A model generated the notes under the pieces. The model was given only the letters and a program-made list of their open reading frames with translations. It was not told the DNA's origin and searched no databases. The translations under genes were made by a program, and so were the position numbers. A stretch of 64,000 bases of DNA from Ascidia mentula (lineage: Eukaryota > Chordata > Ascidiacea > Phlebobranchia > Ascidiidae). The stretch lies in NCBI GenBank assembly GCA_947561715.1, contig OX387203.1:15500001-15564000 (forward strand), read 5' to 3'. Below are positions 1 to 10,690 of the stretch, piece after piece; within the stretch, counting starts at the first letter, position 1, and every line of letters begins with the position of its first letter.

Positions 1-535
1 CCTGACCGGAAACTCCATCGTGGCAAAACCATTGACGAAAGCCCGGGAAAGAGAGGTAGTTCGAAAGCTTTTTGGAAATCAAGAGAAATAAAGAAAGTGT
101 CCGAATTTATTGAAGAGGCGTGATGGTAAAGATCGCGAGGGGGGAAGTGGCGTCAAATGTTGAATTACCGGGTGTAGCGAATTGATGGGGGGAAAGAATT
201 GAGGCGATAAAGGGTTTGATGCGGAGGTTGAGGATTTATGTCTGTATTGAGGAGGGAAATTGGCCGGTAGTTATTCAAGAGGGTCGGGTCGCTTTTTTTA
301 TGGATAAGGGTGAGGTGTCCAATGTTAAATTCCAGGGGGGCATATGCATTAAGGTAGGAGTAATTGAGTGCTTGGGTCAGGTCGGCCCCGATGAGGTCCC
401 AGCAGAGCGAGTAGAACTCGATGCTGAGACCGAGGGTTCTGCCGGAGGGGATGAGGGAGAGAGTGTTTTTTTCTTCCTGTTGAGTTATTGGGTTCGAAAG
501 TGTGTCGCGGAGTTGGTCGGGGATGGTTTTTAAAG
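1..535 (-). pseudogene. LINE reverse transcriptase remnant
   Basis: Read on the minus strand, the first 100 bases encode a DFQKAF stretch, which matches the D-F-x-K-A-F motif around the first catalytic aspartate of non-LTR retrotransposon reverse transcriptases. The same DFQKAF phrase, in the same setting, recurs in the clearer RT remnant at 1740-2370, and the DNA of the two places is visibly related. The rest, up to about 535, is G-rich on the plus strand and broken in all frames. The fragment continues past the left edge of the window. The clade of LINE cannot be named from this. Confidence 0.4.
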
Positions 536-676
536 GATGCTTAAGGAATTCGTTATCGGAATGGAGGGAGGCGAAATATTTTCTGGTGTGGAATAGAAGT
601 TCCTTGGGAGTTGAGAGGGGGAGTCCATGGGGGTCCTGTAATTCAAGAATTGGGGGGTGTTTGCGTGTAGGTCGTT

Positions 677-1720
677 CACCTGCCTGGGAAATAGGTGGTA
701 ATTTCAGCGTTTATTTGCGAGCCTTCACCGGGATATTTTCGTCCTTGAATCGAAAACGAGTGTGGAAAACCCACAGAATTGATTAACCTTCAACCGTAAT
801 GTTACGCTTGCCAACATGAACTTCTCCCATATTAAACTCGCGCAAGGTGACCATGTTTAGAGGAATGTCCTACACTGAAATGACAGTCTCGTACGTGAGG
901 ACTGAAAAAAATCGACGTCCCGTGTGCCTTTCCCATCGCCGAAAGATACAACGCGTTACAATCCCAACCAATAACAGATTGACAAAGACGCGCCTGTTTA
1001 CCGTATTCTGGTAATACCGCGTTAGTGATACCTATGGAAGATAATGGCCGGAACACACACAATATTTCCTTGGACAATATTAAAAACATCTTTAAACTTG
1101 TCACCAAAAAGAGGCAGGCCGATACTCGGATCAATTGTTTTCATTAAATAAACCAAAGTGACACCCGGCACTGAAAGAGCCTACTTGAACGGATCAACAC
1201 CGAGAGCCTTGTAAAAACCGCAGAGTTTCGAAACTACCTCTACAAATGGTAGGACTTCACGGTTATTATATCAAATCAGATAGTCCTTTAGGGTTTACAT
1301 ATCTTCAGAACGTCAAGTAACAATTCTGAAAATCCGCGTCTGAAATACCACTTCGGTGGAGAGAACTGTAGAAAGCGTCTTTCGGCGGCAAACGTGGTTC
1401 TTCCAACTTTTGAATGGAAGGCTCGCAACAGCATATTGTAGGAACAGTTTGCCGACACGTAATTGCGCAAGTTCAGAAATTCACCACATTTACAATTTTG
1501 TGTGTTTATCAGGATGCCTTTTTAGGCGAAATATGTTTTTCTCATTAAAACATCCATCTGAGCTGTCCACAGATCGCTCAAATGTTATGTTTATTGATCA
1601 ACTCAGGTAAAAGATTCTCGAAAAATTTGTGTCCACACCAGTTGTTGTCGCATAAGGAGTGGAGTAAAGGAGAACTCTACAAATCTTTTAAGTTTCATGT
1701 GAACATTTTTGGCGGGGTTC
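677..1720 (-). pseudogene. Polinton DNA polymerase B fragment, copy A
   Basis: Minus-strand frames encode pieces of the protein-primed B-family DNA polymerase of Polinton/Maverick elements: a block with YVSANCSYNMLL (about 1430-1470) and a palm-side block with WDCNALYLSAMGK (about 940-990). Both blocks have counterparts in the fuller polymerase at 39010-41160 (SYDMLL; YDCNALYLSAMGK). Several stops and frame changes separate the pieces, so it is dead. The 1580-1720 end matches 3960-4030 and 24720-24800, non-polymerase sequence of the same family, so this is probably an internally deleted Polinton derivative and not a simple truncation. The first 90 bases repeat at 2956-3040. Confidence 0.55.
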
Positions 1721-1739
1721 AGTATGTGCCACGAGGGTG

Positions 1740-2370
1740 ACGTCATCGGCGTAAGCAATTGCCTTGCATGGCACAGGGGTTGTTCTGGAGGGCAACAAGC
1801 AGCGGATCTAGGGCAATCAGGAAGATGTTCAGGCTAATTGGGCTTTGCGCCTATCCCGATGGGAAAGCCCATTGTGGCGAAGACCCGGGAGTGAAGAGTA
1901 GAAAGATATTGAGTAAAGAGAGGGGAAAGCGTTTCAAAGGCTTTTTGGAAGTCAGGGGGAAACGAAAAATGTGTTCGAATTAATTGAAGAAGCATGAGAA
2001 TATAAGTCACGTAAAGGATCCGGGGGTAGCAAATTGGTTGTGAGAGAGTATGGTCGTGATAAAGGGCTTGATACGCAGGTTGAGAATTTTGTGGAGTATT
2101 TTGATGTCTGTATTGAGTAGGGAAATGGGGCGGTAATTGGTCTAAAGAGTGGGGTCGTTTTTCTTGTGAAATATTGTAAAATGGCCGAAAATATATTCCA
2201 ATGGGGTGTAGGGCGTTATGGTAGGTGAAGTTGAGGGATTCTCGTTTAATAATAAACCCCAATAAACTCTTTAATTCTCGTGTAATAATAAACCCCAATA
2301 AACTCTTTAATTCTCGTGTAATAAAAAGACTTTCACAGCTGGAACCGTTCGGGAAACCAGCGTAGACCAC
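1740..2370 (-). pseudogene. LINE reverse transcriptase remnant with YADD box
   Basis: The minus strand encodes a recognisable non-LTR retrotransposon reverse transcriptase in two frames. DFQKAF (first catalytic Asp region) lies at about 1930-1950. The active-site box A-Y-A-D-D-V-T-L is encoded at about 1735-1760 (the YADD codons are 1742-1753). Between them the GFPIGIG stretch sits where the RT substrate-binding motif is expected. The N-terminal part of the 2370-1834 frame contains a low-identity finger region. A frameshift near 1834 and a tandem 36-bp duplication around 2235-2320 (it encodes RELKSLLGFI twice) show decay. No endonuclease domain was found. Confidence 0.6.
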
Positions 2371-2955
2371 ATCATAGTTTATTGAAAATAACGCGCAAAC
2401 AAAGGGAAAATTGAGACCCCGTCAGCCATTACTTTGCGTTTACAGTAAAAATTACCAATTCCACTTCGCGCTTGTTGATATGTAAATGATTGAAACGTGA
2501 GAGGATTTTGCGATTTATTTATTCCCTTTGACGTTAAAAATATGTCGGGAGTGCGAAGATCCGAACGTTCGGGGGTTAAGGGGAAGAAAACCATTTATGC
2601 AAATTTTGGTAAAATTCACGTTTTAAACTGGGGCGAACCACCTCGTTAAAACTGTCCGAGTAATTTGAATGCGTGTCCAATAAGTTTTTGTCGTGCGTGA
2701 TCGCATTGGTAAAAGAATTCGGTTTTGTTCGTAACAAATTACTTGGTAAATGTAACTGAAAACCAGACCATGCGATTCAAAGTAGTATTTTGTCACCTTT
2801 TAGACTCGCAATGACACAACGGCGTTCGGCAGTCATGATTTAGTGTTTTTCTGCAAAATCCTTCATGTACACACCGATATCATCACGTGAAACATTTATC
2901 CGTCGTAACGGCGATATCACATTGCACGGAAAGCGCTAAGAAACTACAAAGTCGT
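2371..2955. other. No gene recognised
   Basis: Only short open frames without recognisable motifs occur here. The sequence separates LINE-derived DNA on the left from a Polinton fragment on the right. Confidence 0.5.
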
Positions 2956-3830
2956 GCACCTGCCTGGGAAATAGGTGGTAATTTCAGCGTTTATTTGCGA
3001 GCCTTCACCGCGATATTTTCGTCCTTGAACCGAAAACGACTTGAACGGATCAACACCTTGTAAATGGTAGGACATATTAAACTGATGCTGGATGAATACA
3101 TTATGCTTGATACGCGCACCAAGGTGACCATGTTTAATGTCTTGCACTGAAATGACAGATGTCAGTCTCGTACGTGAGGACTGAAAAAATCGACGTCCCG
3201 TGTGCCTTTCCCATCGCCGAAAGATACAACGCGTTACCATCCCAACCAATAAAAGACGCGCCTGTTTACCGTATTCTGGTAACACCGCGTTCGTGATACC
3301 TATGGAAGATAATGGCCGGAACACACACAATATTTTCTTGGACAATATTAAAATCATCTTTAAACTTTTCACCAAAAAGAGGCAGGCCGATACTCGGATC
3401 AATTGTTTTCATTAAATAAACCGAAGTGACACCCGGCACTGAAATAGCCTACTTGAACGGATCAACACCGAGAGCCTTGTAAAAACCGCAGAGTTTCGAA
3501 ACTACCTCTACAAATGGTAGGACATCACGATTATTATATCAAATCAGATATTCCTTTAGGGTTTACATATCTTGAGAACGTCAAGTAAAAACTCTGATAA
3601 TCCGCGTCTGAAATACCACTTCGGTGGAGAGAACTGTAGAAAGCGTCTTTCGGCGGCAAACAAGGTGCTTCCAACTTTTCAATGCTCGTCAACAACATAT
3701 TGTAGGAACAGTTTGCCGACACGTAACTGCGCAAGTTTAGAAATTCACCACGTTTTTGTGTGTTTATCAGGATGCCTTTTTGGCGAAGTATGTTTTTCTC
3801 ATTAAAACATCCATCTGATCTGTCCACAGC
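2956..3830 (-). pseudogene. Polinton DNA polymerase B fragment, copy B
   Basis: The minus strand between 3827 and 3534 encodes one continuous stretch of Polinton polymerase with LNLRSYVSANCSYNMLL, then EAPCLPPKDAFYSSL and SGISDADYQSFY. The gene at 39010-39539 has the same order (SYDMLL, KEPCLPPQTA, GISDDDYRR). The palm region follows at lower coordinates in broken frames (about 3200-3400), related to copy A and almost collinear with it. Two exonuclease/TPR-side blocks are fused more closely than in the fuller copy, so internal deletions are present. It has no catalytic capacity; it is a fossil. Confidence 0.65.
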
Positions 3831-3859
3831 AGATCACTTTGTGGAATTTAATATATAAT

Positions 3860-4200
3860 TCATCAGGATATTATAGTGGAGGGCGTCGACTATTTCTGGT
3901 GTCAGCCTCAGACGCTCCTCTCTGAGACACGTTCCACGAGCCAGATGGGTGTGCTCATAGTCAACTCCGGTAAGAGATTCTCGAAAAAGTTGTGTCCACA
4001 CCAGTTATTGTCGAAGTTTCATGTAAACATTTGCCGATAATACTTGTTGGCGCATAGTTTGATTATACATTAATAGGCGTTTAGTGTGTTCCCGGTATCA
4101 CAGACGAAGCCGGTAAAAATCTGTTCGATACTGGCCTTGTTCTAAAGATAAATTTCAAAGTAACAAGGCGTCGCTTTCGACAAATTATAATCTTTGGTTG
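3860..4200 (-). pseudogene. Polinton end fragment (remnant of the BIR gene tail and flank)
   Basis: The plus strand at 3870-3955 repeats the DNA found at 46180-46230 plus 46552-46575, with the BIR-coding part between them missing. The minus strand therefore encodes only the tail of the BIR protein (a T-P-E-I-V-D-A-L phrase) joined to its upstream region. The next 200 bases match 24305-24450 and 25265-25400. This is one of several internally deleted relatives of the Polinton at 37.2-46.6 kb. Confidence 0.5.
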
Positions 4201-4385
4201 CTGGTTAGGACCCTGAAGGTCTAATTCACAACAAAACAAGTAATATGTTTTCAGGAGTTTTTTTTATTTCATGGCAATTGTGCACGAAAGTTTCCTGCAT
4301 GTCATTCTCCAACGGAACTTCTGTACCGATACGGTAACATCGGTTGTAAAAGGCCAATTTACTATGTTTCGGTGTCGCGAGTTTT

Positions 4386-4772
4386 GTCCATGTGACCCAA
4401 TTGACGCACCAAAACAGCTGAATTTTAAGCCATCAAAACGTGTAATAACTGCAGCATGGTTTGGTAGCTTTTTGCGCTGTAAACAGCATTTTTTTTAATT
4501 AATCTAACCCGCGTAAGCATTGTGATTATATTTTTCGTTTTTAATGGGTAGCAAGGCCTTTCTCATCCTATTATACATGGATGTTATGTTGAACTGCAGT
4601 TTTGAAATGTAACCTTTGTACATAGCTTAGAAAGTGGACAAGAATCCACAGTGTAGATAACTGTATTGATTAGGCAAATAATAGTTTTGGAGATGAAACC
4701 CATCCAATGATTATTTTGTGTCATTTTCCCAGATCCACAGCTAGCCCAATGACTGACTGTTGTGGAAATGCA
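4386..4772 (+). repeat. Single arm of the long-inverted-repeat element
   Basis: This stretch is a close relative, in the same orientation, of the left arm of the complete element at 28168-30094 (shared: CCATGTGAC near the outer end, TTTTTGCGC-TGTAAACAGC, ATGGATGTTATG-TGAACTGCAG, and TGTTGTGGAAATGCA at the inner end). No matching inverted arm follows within this part of the window, so it is a truncated or solo copy. Confidence 0.6.
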
Positions 4773-4855
4773 GTTAATTAGTTTACCGAAGCGGATTATT
4801 CGCCTTTTTTCGCCACGTTTTTTTGCTGGTGTTGCGTGGACTCGTGGACAATAAA

Positions 4856-5092
4856 TTAGTACAACGCTTTACTATCATCATGGTTGGGGTTTTGGTTGAA
4901 AATTAATTGAGCAAAAGAATAAAGTTTTGCCACTCCCTTAGGCTCGAAAGCCTCTGCACCAATATGTCGTGACATTAGACTACGAAGCGTTCTATGTGGC
5001 TTGCTGTAAACTTTTATGCCATGGTTTGACAGCAGTGTTTCGACTGTTCCGCTAGTGGGCGTTTCACCCTTACGGACTAGTGCCGGTTTCAC
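4856..5092 (-). pseudogene. Possible Penelope-like element fragment
   Basis: A 78-residue minus-strand frame contains HGIKVYSKPHRTLRSLMSRH, which resembles the conserved linker just ahead of the GIY-YIG endonuclease in Penelope-like elements (basic residues with an R-T-L-R-S-L core, then K-G-V-x-x-L-Y). The GIY-YIG core is missing. The assignment rests on one short motif; true Penelope-like RT and endonuclease fragments occur at 35.8-37.2 kb. Confidence 0.3.
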
Positions 5093-5429
5093 ACTTCACA
5101 TAAGCAGTTTACTTGCCCACCGATAGAGCATAGAATGCCAGGCACAGCACTTGCAAAAGCAAACGAGGCGCCAGTCAGGCGTGTGAAACAACGTTGTACA
5201 ACAAACATTGAAGGAAAAGCAACGACGATATACTAGAAATAACACACAACACAACGAGCAATTTAGCTTTAGTGACATAACAATATACCTTTATGCATCA
5301 TTTAATTTCCTCAGCTGCGAACTCAAATCAGTTTTTCACATGGTGAGGACTATTGCCCACCAAAGGGGAGCGATTATAAGTTAATATAAATTTCATTTGC
5401 ACAACAGCGTGTACACTACTCTATCGCAC

Positions 5430-6125
5430 GCTTCTCTTTTAATCAGTTTATTTTGAACAAAACGCGGCACCACTACACACACATTTAAAAGACACAAAAC
5501 AAAATATATTAAAAGCGCCTGAGAAAATAGTTGACGGCCTCGGCTATTTCAGATGTCTGCGTCAAGTCCTTTCCCGCCCAGGTTCAACAAGTTTCATAAT
5601 TTTGAAACGCCTCGAACGTTGACAAATTCGACCTAATCCAATCTTAAACCTGGGGTATAGCAGGATAAACTGGGATTTATCGAAGTTCTTTTGGAGTTGA
5701 TAAATAGTGATTGTTAAACATGACGGGCTATTTAGAAGGGCTTCATTGATTACGTAGAAAAGTAGATGTAAGTTACTGTAATATGCTAAGCAAGGGTTGT
5801 TTAACCGTTCAACTGGCCTCTTTACCACATTTCTTGATGGTGAGAGTTGAATGTAAAGAAAATTGGATAAAAACACATTTTTTACAATTAAAGACATTTT
5901 TCTATTTACATCTGCATAAAAACGCTGTTACAATTTAAACCAATGGTCAGATTCTCTTGTTCTTTGTGAAATAGATTCTGCACGACTTCCTACATGGTCA
6001 CACGTCAATCACACTCTTGAATCAAATCGTCAAGAATCAAAGTCGGTCGCCAAGCCGCGAACAACCTAACGCCGCCCAGCCCTTGATCCGTGCCTGTGTC
6101 GTTGTTGTGCTATTGCGCTTTCAAA
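5430..6125 (-). pseudogene. Polinton end fragment with ATPase scraps
   Basis: The plus strand at 5440-5585 aligns by eye with 46090-46210 (the 3' flank and tail of the BIR gene: an A-rich run with AAGACACAAAA, then GCGCCTGAGAAA and CTCGGCTATTTC). The part at 6040-6100 aligns with 45898-45960 inside the packaging ATPase gene (GCCGCGAACAA ... AGCCCTTGAT). A 111-residue minus-strand frame at 5562-5897 has an RNVVKRPVERL phrase that recalls LTR-retrotransposon pol tails, so a retroelement scrap may lie between the two Polinton pieces. Confidence 0.45.
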
Positions 6126-6370
6126 CTCCCATGGAAACCAAGACCTTTTCATAATTACGCAGAATCTCTGCAAATTTGTCCATATTCAACATAGACTCTT
6201 GTTCGATCGATTTAGATCCAAGAAATTTTTTTGTCAAAGAAGAAGTGTTCCTTTGGAACATCGGGATGCTTCTGTCAAGGAAATATTTCCTAATTCAACA
6301 ACGGCTTACACTGGTTTCATTAAATGGGCGTCTCTTTAATAAACGAACTAAAACAAGGATAAAACGTACG

Positions 6371-6383
6371 TACATACAATAAG
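6371..6383 (+). repeat. Target-site duplication, left copy
   Basis: TACATACAATAAG stands here and again at 6731-6743 in the same orientation, directly flanking the SINE pair. A 13-bp direct repeat is the usual size made by LINE-driven (target-primed) insertion. Confidence 0.7.
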
Positions 6384-6730
6384 AAGTAATGCCATGCTTA
6401 CGCATAGCAAGGCTGGATCGCCCCACTGCCCAGGCCAGCTGATAAGGTTCACTGGCTTCGCAGCCAAGCTGGATCAGCCACTTTTCCCGACAAGTCGGAG
6501 CGAGATCTAAAAAATCAAGCTCCCGGTAACGACCCTGGGCTAACCAGGCCCAACGCTCTACCAACTGAGCTACAGGAGCTCAGTGGCTTCACGCCAAGGT
6601 ACACTGGTGCGCAGGGTCGTGAGTTCAAACCTCACCGGGAGCTTGATTTTTCAGATCTCGCTCCGACTTGTCGGGAAAAGTGGCTGATCCAGCTTTGCTG
6701 CAATGCCTTGGCTGCGAAGCCTGTGAACCT
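6384..6730. mobile_element. Inverted pair of tRNA-derived SINEs (head to head)
   Basis: Two copies of one SINE lie in opposite orientation with their tRNA-like heads in the centre. The left copy is on the minus strand: a tRNA-like head starts near 6580 with the A-box phrase TAGCTCAGTTGGTAGAGCG, and its tail runs down to 6384. The right copy is on the plus strand: it has the B-box side (GAGTTCAAACC, 6621-6631) and ends at 6730. Both share the tail GATCTCGCTCCGACTTGTCG and the following GGGAAAAGTGGCTGATCCAGC. The left copy has lost about 12 bases that include the B box; the right copy has lost its A-box half. The pair sits between perfect 13-bp direct repeats, so it appears to have inserted as a unit or to have been rearranged after insertion. 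Confidence 0.75.
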
Positions 6731-6743
6731 TACATACAATAAG
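6731..6743 (+). repeat. Target-site duplication, right copy
   Basis: Direct copy of the 13-bp sequence at 6371-6383. Confidence 0.7.
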
Positions 6744-7370
6744 TTAGCACTAATAAAACCTTCGATACTCTTTACTCGTTTTGCGACACTCAAAACAACC
6801 GCACACCGCGACGCCCATCTCAAGACTGCCTGAGTCATGCCGAAAGCACCTCTTTGCACCGACCAATCAACGGTTTACACATAAATCAATGGAGCGTTTA
6901 TGGTGTGAAAAAAAAGTGAGAGAAAAGATGGAAAACAAAAGCATAGTGCGATGTGATGATTTAAATAAACGACGCAGGTGAACAAAGAAAGCATCAAGAA
7001 AAGAATTAGTGTCGTGTGCCGTTTTCGCCACATTCCCCCCAACACAAAGACAGTCCTCCTCGCTCGGTAAAACCACGCCTTCCAGCGTTTCCTCCATGGC
7101 CGGTTTGGCTACCGAATTTCAGTCGGCTCGTCCGATTGACTGATCCAATCTCCGCAGGCTCGCATCCTTCCGTCGTATGCAGAACAACCAGGGCAGTCGA
7201 TGTTGGTTCCACGGGTTGCCGTTCGCCAACCGCGTCCTCCAAGTTGCAGGTTGTTGAAATAAACACTTAGCGGAAATGAGACAGCCCTTCAATGAGACGG
7301 CGTAAACCCCTCATCTTCCACTTGGAACCGCGAGGTTAGTGATTAACCTGAATACTCCCACACAATAAGT
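6744..7370. other. No gene recognised
   Basis: Overlapping open frames exist on both strands around 7006-7270, but neither shows a known motif. Confidence 0.4.
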
Positions 7371-7582
7371 GTTACTGGGAGTTGCAATACCTCGGGCGAA
7401 GACATTCTTTAGGGATTTGATCCCTGACCTTTCTCGCCTTTTTCTTCTTCAGTCGCAATGCCCTTGCAACGACGGCGGGTCCGGAATCCACAACCTGTAG
7501 TGCCCCGCTTAACGCACCTTGATATGCTCGAAAAAATTGAACCTGGCGTCTTAGAATCAGGGATAACGCGCCATCCAAGGAG

Positions 7583-9007
7583 GTGTTAAAAAAGGCTCGA
7601 AACGCTGCGATCAGGATAGACGTCGCGTCCAAACAGGAATTAGAAGCGCTTGCGATTATGCAGAATGAACAAAAGGTCGACGGCGTTGTGGTGAAAGGAA
7701 AGTTGGCGACTCCCAGTATCATGCTGTGGTCGCAAGAGACGTTACGCACTAAATGTGATATAATGTACATAGACGCAACCGGCAGCGTGATTAAAAACCG
7801 AGGTAACGATGCGCATTTCTACGTTTACGAAATAGTTGTAAGAAACCCCAACAAAGGAGAAGCGCCGTTCGCTGTCGCAACGTATGTCACAAACCGCCAT
7901 AATATCGCATCTATTTCACAATTTTTGAAACTCTATAAAAGCGACGAAAATAAATACATCGGTAAAACGAACGTTAAACTTATAATGTGCGATAGTTCAA
8001 TGGCGCTTATTCGTTCAATTTTAGTCGAATAGGTCGAGGACTTCCACGCTTATATAGAGCGGTCGTATCGGGAGAAGCAAGTGACAGGCAGTTAAATCAG
8101 AAGCCGTTCCTACATTTATGTAACAGTCATATAATGAAAAATTGGAAGCAATAATGCGGATTAGTAAAAAAGCGTCGCGCCGAATCGATGTTTATCGTTG
8201 GTTTGTTAGTAGCCGCTGAAGGTATGAAGGAAATTGAAGAAATTTTGTTCCACATGAGTTTGCTTTATAATTCAAAAGATGCAATTCAAGCTAAAACCAG
8301 TTGGGATTTGTTAAATGATAAAATAAAGCGCAAAAATGTTGACCCAACAATTAATTTAACTGGAACTACCACCACCGATAATCTTTTTAAAGACCATTTT
8401 GGACAAGTGATTAACCGGGCTAATTTAAATGTCACCCATTCCTTTTCAATTAAAAATGATTTTTATTGTCCCTAATTTCTGACCAAATTTTCCGAAAATA
8501 CCTCTGTGGAGCGCTTTACTGTTGGGGGATTTAGGTCGTCACGGAAGTAGTGAACCGTACCACTCGTATTCTAAATACGTTCTGAAAGTCCAACAACGCG
8601 GAATTGGACAAACGTTGCTCGCCGATAATCGCACGCAGGGAATCATGGAAAAGAGTCAACAGGAATTAAAGCGGACTCGGATCAACGGCAGAAAGCTTAA
8701 CGGCCTGCACGAATTTGCGAAAATGTACGACGATAAACATAAAGCGCTTATAGTTGAGTTTATGGACAGTGGGTACCGCCGAAAACCCAAGCGCAAACGC
8801 GTTAGACAGGAAGCGGAGGTCGAGGAGAAATGGGGGAAGAAGGCAAAGGTTGTTGGGACGGACAAAAGTATAGGAAGATACTTTCAAACTCCCAACAAAG
8901 CTTTGCGTGCTCCCAGCAAATCATCAGCTAAAAAACAGGAAGTCACGCGTGTAGAAGTGAGCTCGATCCAAATAGTTTGGCACGGCGGTGCTGCGCGCGC
9001 AAAATGA
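7583..9007 (+). pseudogene. DDE transposase-like gene, frame broken
   Basis: The first open frame (7583-8032) has MYIDATGSVI, then YVYEIVVRNPNKGEAPFAV and LIMCDSSMALIRSIL. A D-A-T-G strand followed about 90 residues later by a C-D-S-S strand is the layout of an RNase H-fold DDE transposase core (first and second Asp). A stop at 8030 and frame changes break the middle. The next frames (8188-8475, 8522-9007) continue in the same direction: the last begins with GDLGRHG and ends in a Lys/Arg-rich segment (RRKPKRKRVRQE) that looks like a nuclear localisation signal. The Ulp1/PHD gene follows 80 bases downstream on the same strand. That combination is known from Mutator-like (Rehavkus/NOF-type) DNA transposons; the family name is inference. 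The third acidic residue was not identified. Confidence 0.5.
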
Positions 9008-9085
9008 AAGCGGCGAATTATATGAATACTTCAGATTACGCGGAGCTTTCGACAGAAAATGTTTAGCTTAGTGACAAACATATAG

Positions 9086-9688
9086 ATGCGGCGCAGTGCA
9101 TATTACTTAACCAGTTCCCATGGATCGACGTACTCACGTGCAATGGATAGGGTACCGACGTACACCCCACAAAAGAAGTTTATCCAAATAATTAATGTTC
9201 GTAGTACCCATTGGATAACAGTTTCCAGTATTTTCTCTTTGAATAACCATACAGTTCAAGTATATGACAGTCAGCAGGACAAGTATAAATCGGATGAAAA
9301 ATTCGCCATTTCTAAGTTGCTAAATTTATCTAATGCCAAATACATAAGTCTGGAATTCCCAAATGTACAAAAGCAATTTGGTTCAGGTAACTGTGGGCAT
9401 CCAGAACATCTAAATTTTGACGAGCCATCGCTGCGAACTGATATAGAAAAAATGTTGCGCAATAAAGAATTTGAGCCTCTTTTTAAGATAAAGAAGCTTA
9501 TCGTAAACAGAAGAAAGAACAGCGAGACGGTTGCGATTCAATATAATTGTAGACTTGCAGAAAATATGCAACAATATTTTATTGAGTGTAGTAAGTGCAA
9601 AGAATGGTTTCATCCGGAATGTTTAGAGCGCTACATACCGGATGAAGCTAAAATCGAGGACGTGCCTTGGTTTTGCGGAAAGTGTTAA
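9086..9688 (+). CDS. Ulp1-type cysteine protease with C-terminal PHD finger (transposon-borne)
   Basis: An open frame of 200 residues. The protease half has the catalytic signature of C48 (Ulp1/SENP) peptidases in order: THW (His, about residue 42), VQVYDS (Asp, about 62), then QFGSGNCG, where Gln sits six positions ahead of the nucleophile Cys (about 100-106). The C-terminal 50 residues form a PHD-type zinc finger: C-x2-C, then H-x2-C after EWF, and a final W-F-C-x2-C. Such proteases cleave SUMO-like substrates, and PHD fingers bind histone tails. Next to a transposase remnant the pair is best read as the accessory gene of a DNA transposon. The start is the first Met of the frame; an upstream exon cannot be excluded. 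Confidence 0.6.
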   Translation: MRRSAYYLTSSHGSTYSRAMDRVPTYTPQKKFIQIINVRSTHWITVSSIFSLNNHTVQVYDSQQDKYKSDEKFAISKLLNLSNAKYISLEFPNVQKQFGSGNCGHPEHLNFDEPSLRTDIEKMLRNKEFEPLFKIKKLIVNRRKNSETVAIQYNCRLAENMQQYFIECSKCKEWFHPECLERYIPDEAKIEDVPWFCGKC

Positions 9689-9889
9689 TGTATACGGCGC
9701 GATATTGTAGTGTAGGCATGTCATTGTAACAAATGTGTAACATATATTTTAAGTATTTTGCAGGTTGGTCGCTGGGTTGTTTGTGGCCTATTTGGCTCAA
9801 ACACCAAGTCATCGGTGTACCTCCTCGTGGTGCGACTGAAAGCTGTTTCGGCTGACCAAACACATAGGCGAATTTGACAAAAAATACTG

Positions 9890-10090
9890 TTTGTCCAATT
9901 AAAGAAGGTCTTGTTTTGTTAGAAGGCCAAATTTGATTTTATTCGATAGCAGGAGTGTGTAGGGTTGTTGTTTCAAAATGATTTCATCGGCATACGTTTG
10001 TGCAAGGTTTTATGGCCGAAAGGTGTACGATTCGCGTGCTGCTCTATAGCGTTCAAGGGGGTATGGTTGGTATTTGTCCACACATACTCT
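9890..10090 (+). repeat. Dispersed repeat family X, copy 1
   Basis: The block TTTGTCCAATTAAAGAAGG ... AGCAGGAGTGTGTAGGGTTG ... TGATTTCATCGGCATACGTT recurs at 18935-19130, at 19131-19260 and, more decayed, at 19300-19400. Copies 1 and 2 bracket the recombinase gene and the minisatellite in direct orientation. Confidence 0.7.
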
Positions 10091-10216
10091 CCATGTGTTC
10101 TTCTTTCTTGTAGTCTGGATTTATTGGTGTTTTGTTCAATGAGGGAGTATCTTCATCTGAAAAGAGTACAAACTAAGTATAAAATTGCAGAAATGTTAAT
10201 ATTAAATAGGAGACAC

Positions 10217-10690
10217 TCACAAATATAAAAACAGTTTTGCAGAGTTTGGAAGATTTTTCAATAACTTACTTTCTGCAGCTATTTCCAGGGCATATCTAGC
10301 TTTTTCTACCACTTCATGTGTCGGAGCGACGTTGTAAACACTCTGTGCCATGGTCAGCGAATGTCCCTCAGCCCTTGCAATTGCGGCTTGCACTTCGACA
10401 GGCTGGTGTCTCATCGAAGTAGTTATAAGTTTTCTCACTTGAGTGACAGCCAACATTTTACCAAATATTTCTGACATTGTTCCCTTGACTATCCTATTAA
10501 AATAAGAGCTGGACATTACGCAACCCTGGGAATTTGGTGAAAGCGAGGGAAAGGCAACCATTTCATCAATGGGAGATTCCTTCAGCACAGCCCATGCATG
10601 ATCGGACACTCTTCGTAATTCATTATACTCATGCTGATTGAGCCCAATGCATCCATGTCTATTCTTTTCTTTCTGTTTCGAAATAAGCAA
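10217..10690 (-). pseudogene. Tyrosine recombinase-like catalytic domain
   Basis: A 157-residue frame with VTQVRKLITTSMRHQ, then ARAEGHSLTMAQSVYNV. In tyrosine recombinases the C-terminal active site carries an Arg (box II), a His/Trp about 25-30 residues later, and the nucleophilic Tyr about 9 residues after that; the R-K, G-H-S and V-Y pattern fits the order and spacing. The usual first His of box II (H-x-x-R) is replaced (TQVR). The preceding frame (10821-10582) continues upstream with a 2-bp frame jump at an ATATAT run near 10690. It is the 3' part of the gene that starts at 14213. Confidence 0.5.

Noticed and set aside
1834..2370. 178-residue frame as a host gene
   Set aside because: It contains degenerate LINE RT motifs and a recent internal tandem duplication; no other support.
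6541..6640. Functional tRNA gene
   Set aside because: The A-box half and B-box half lie on opposite strands in different SINE copies; neither copy can fold into a full tRNA.
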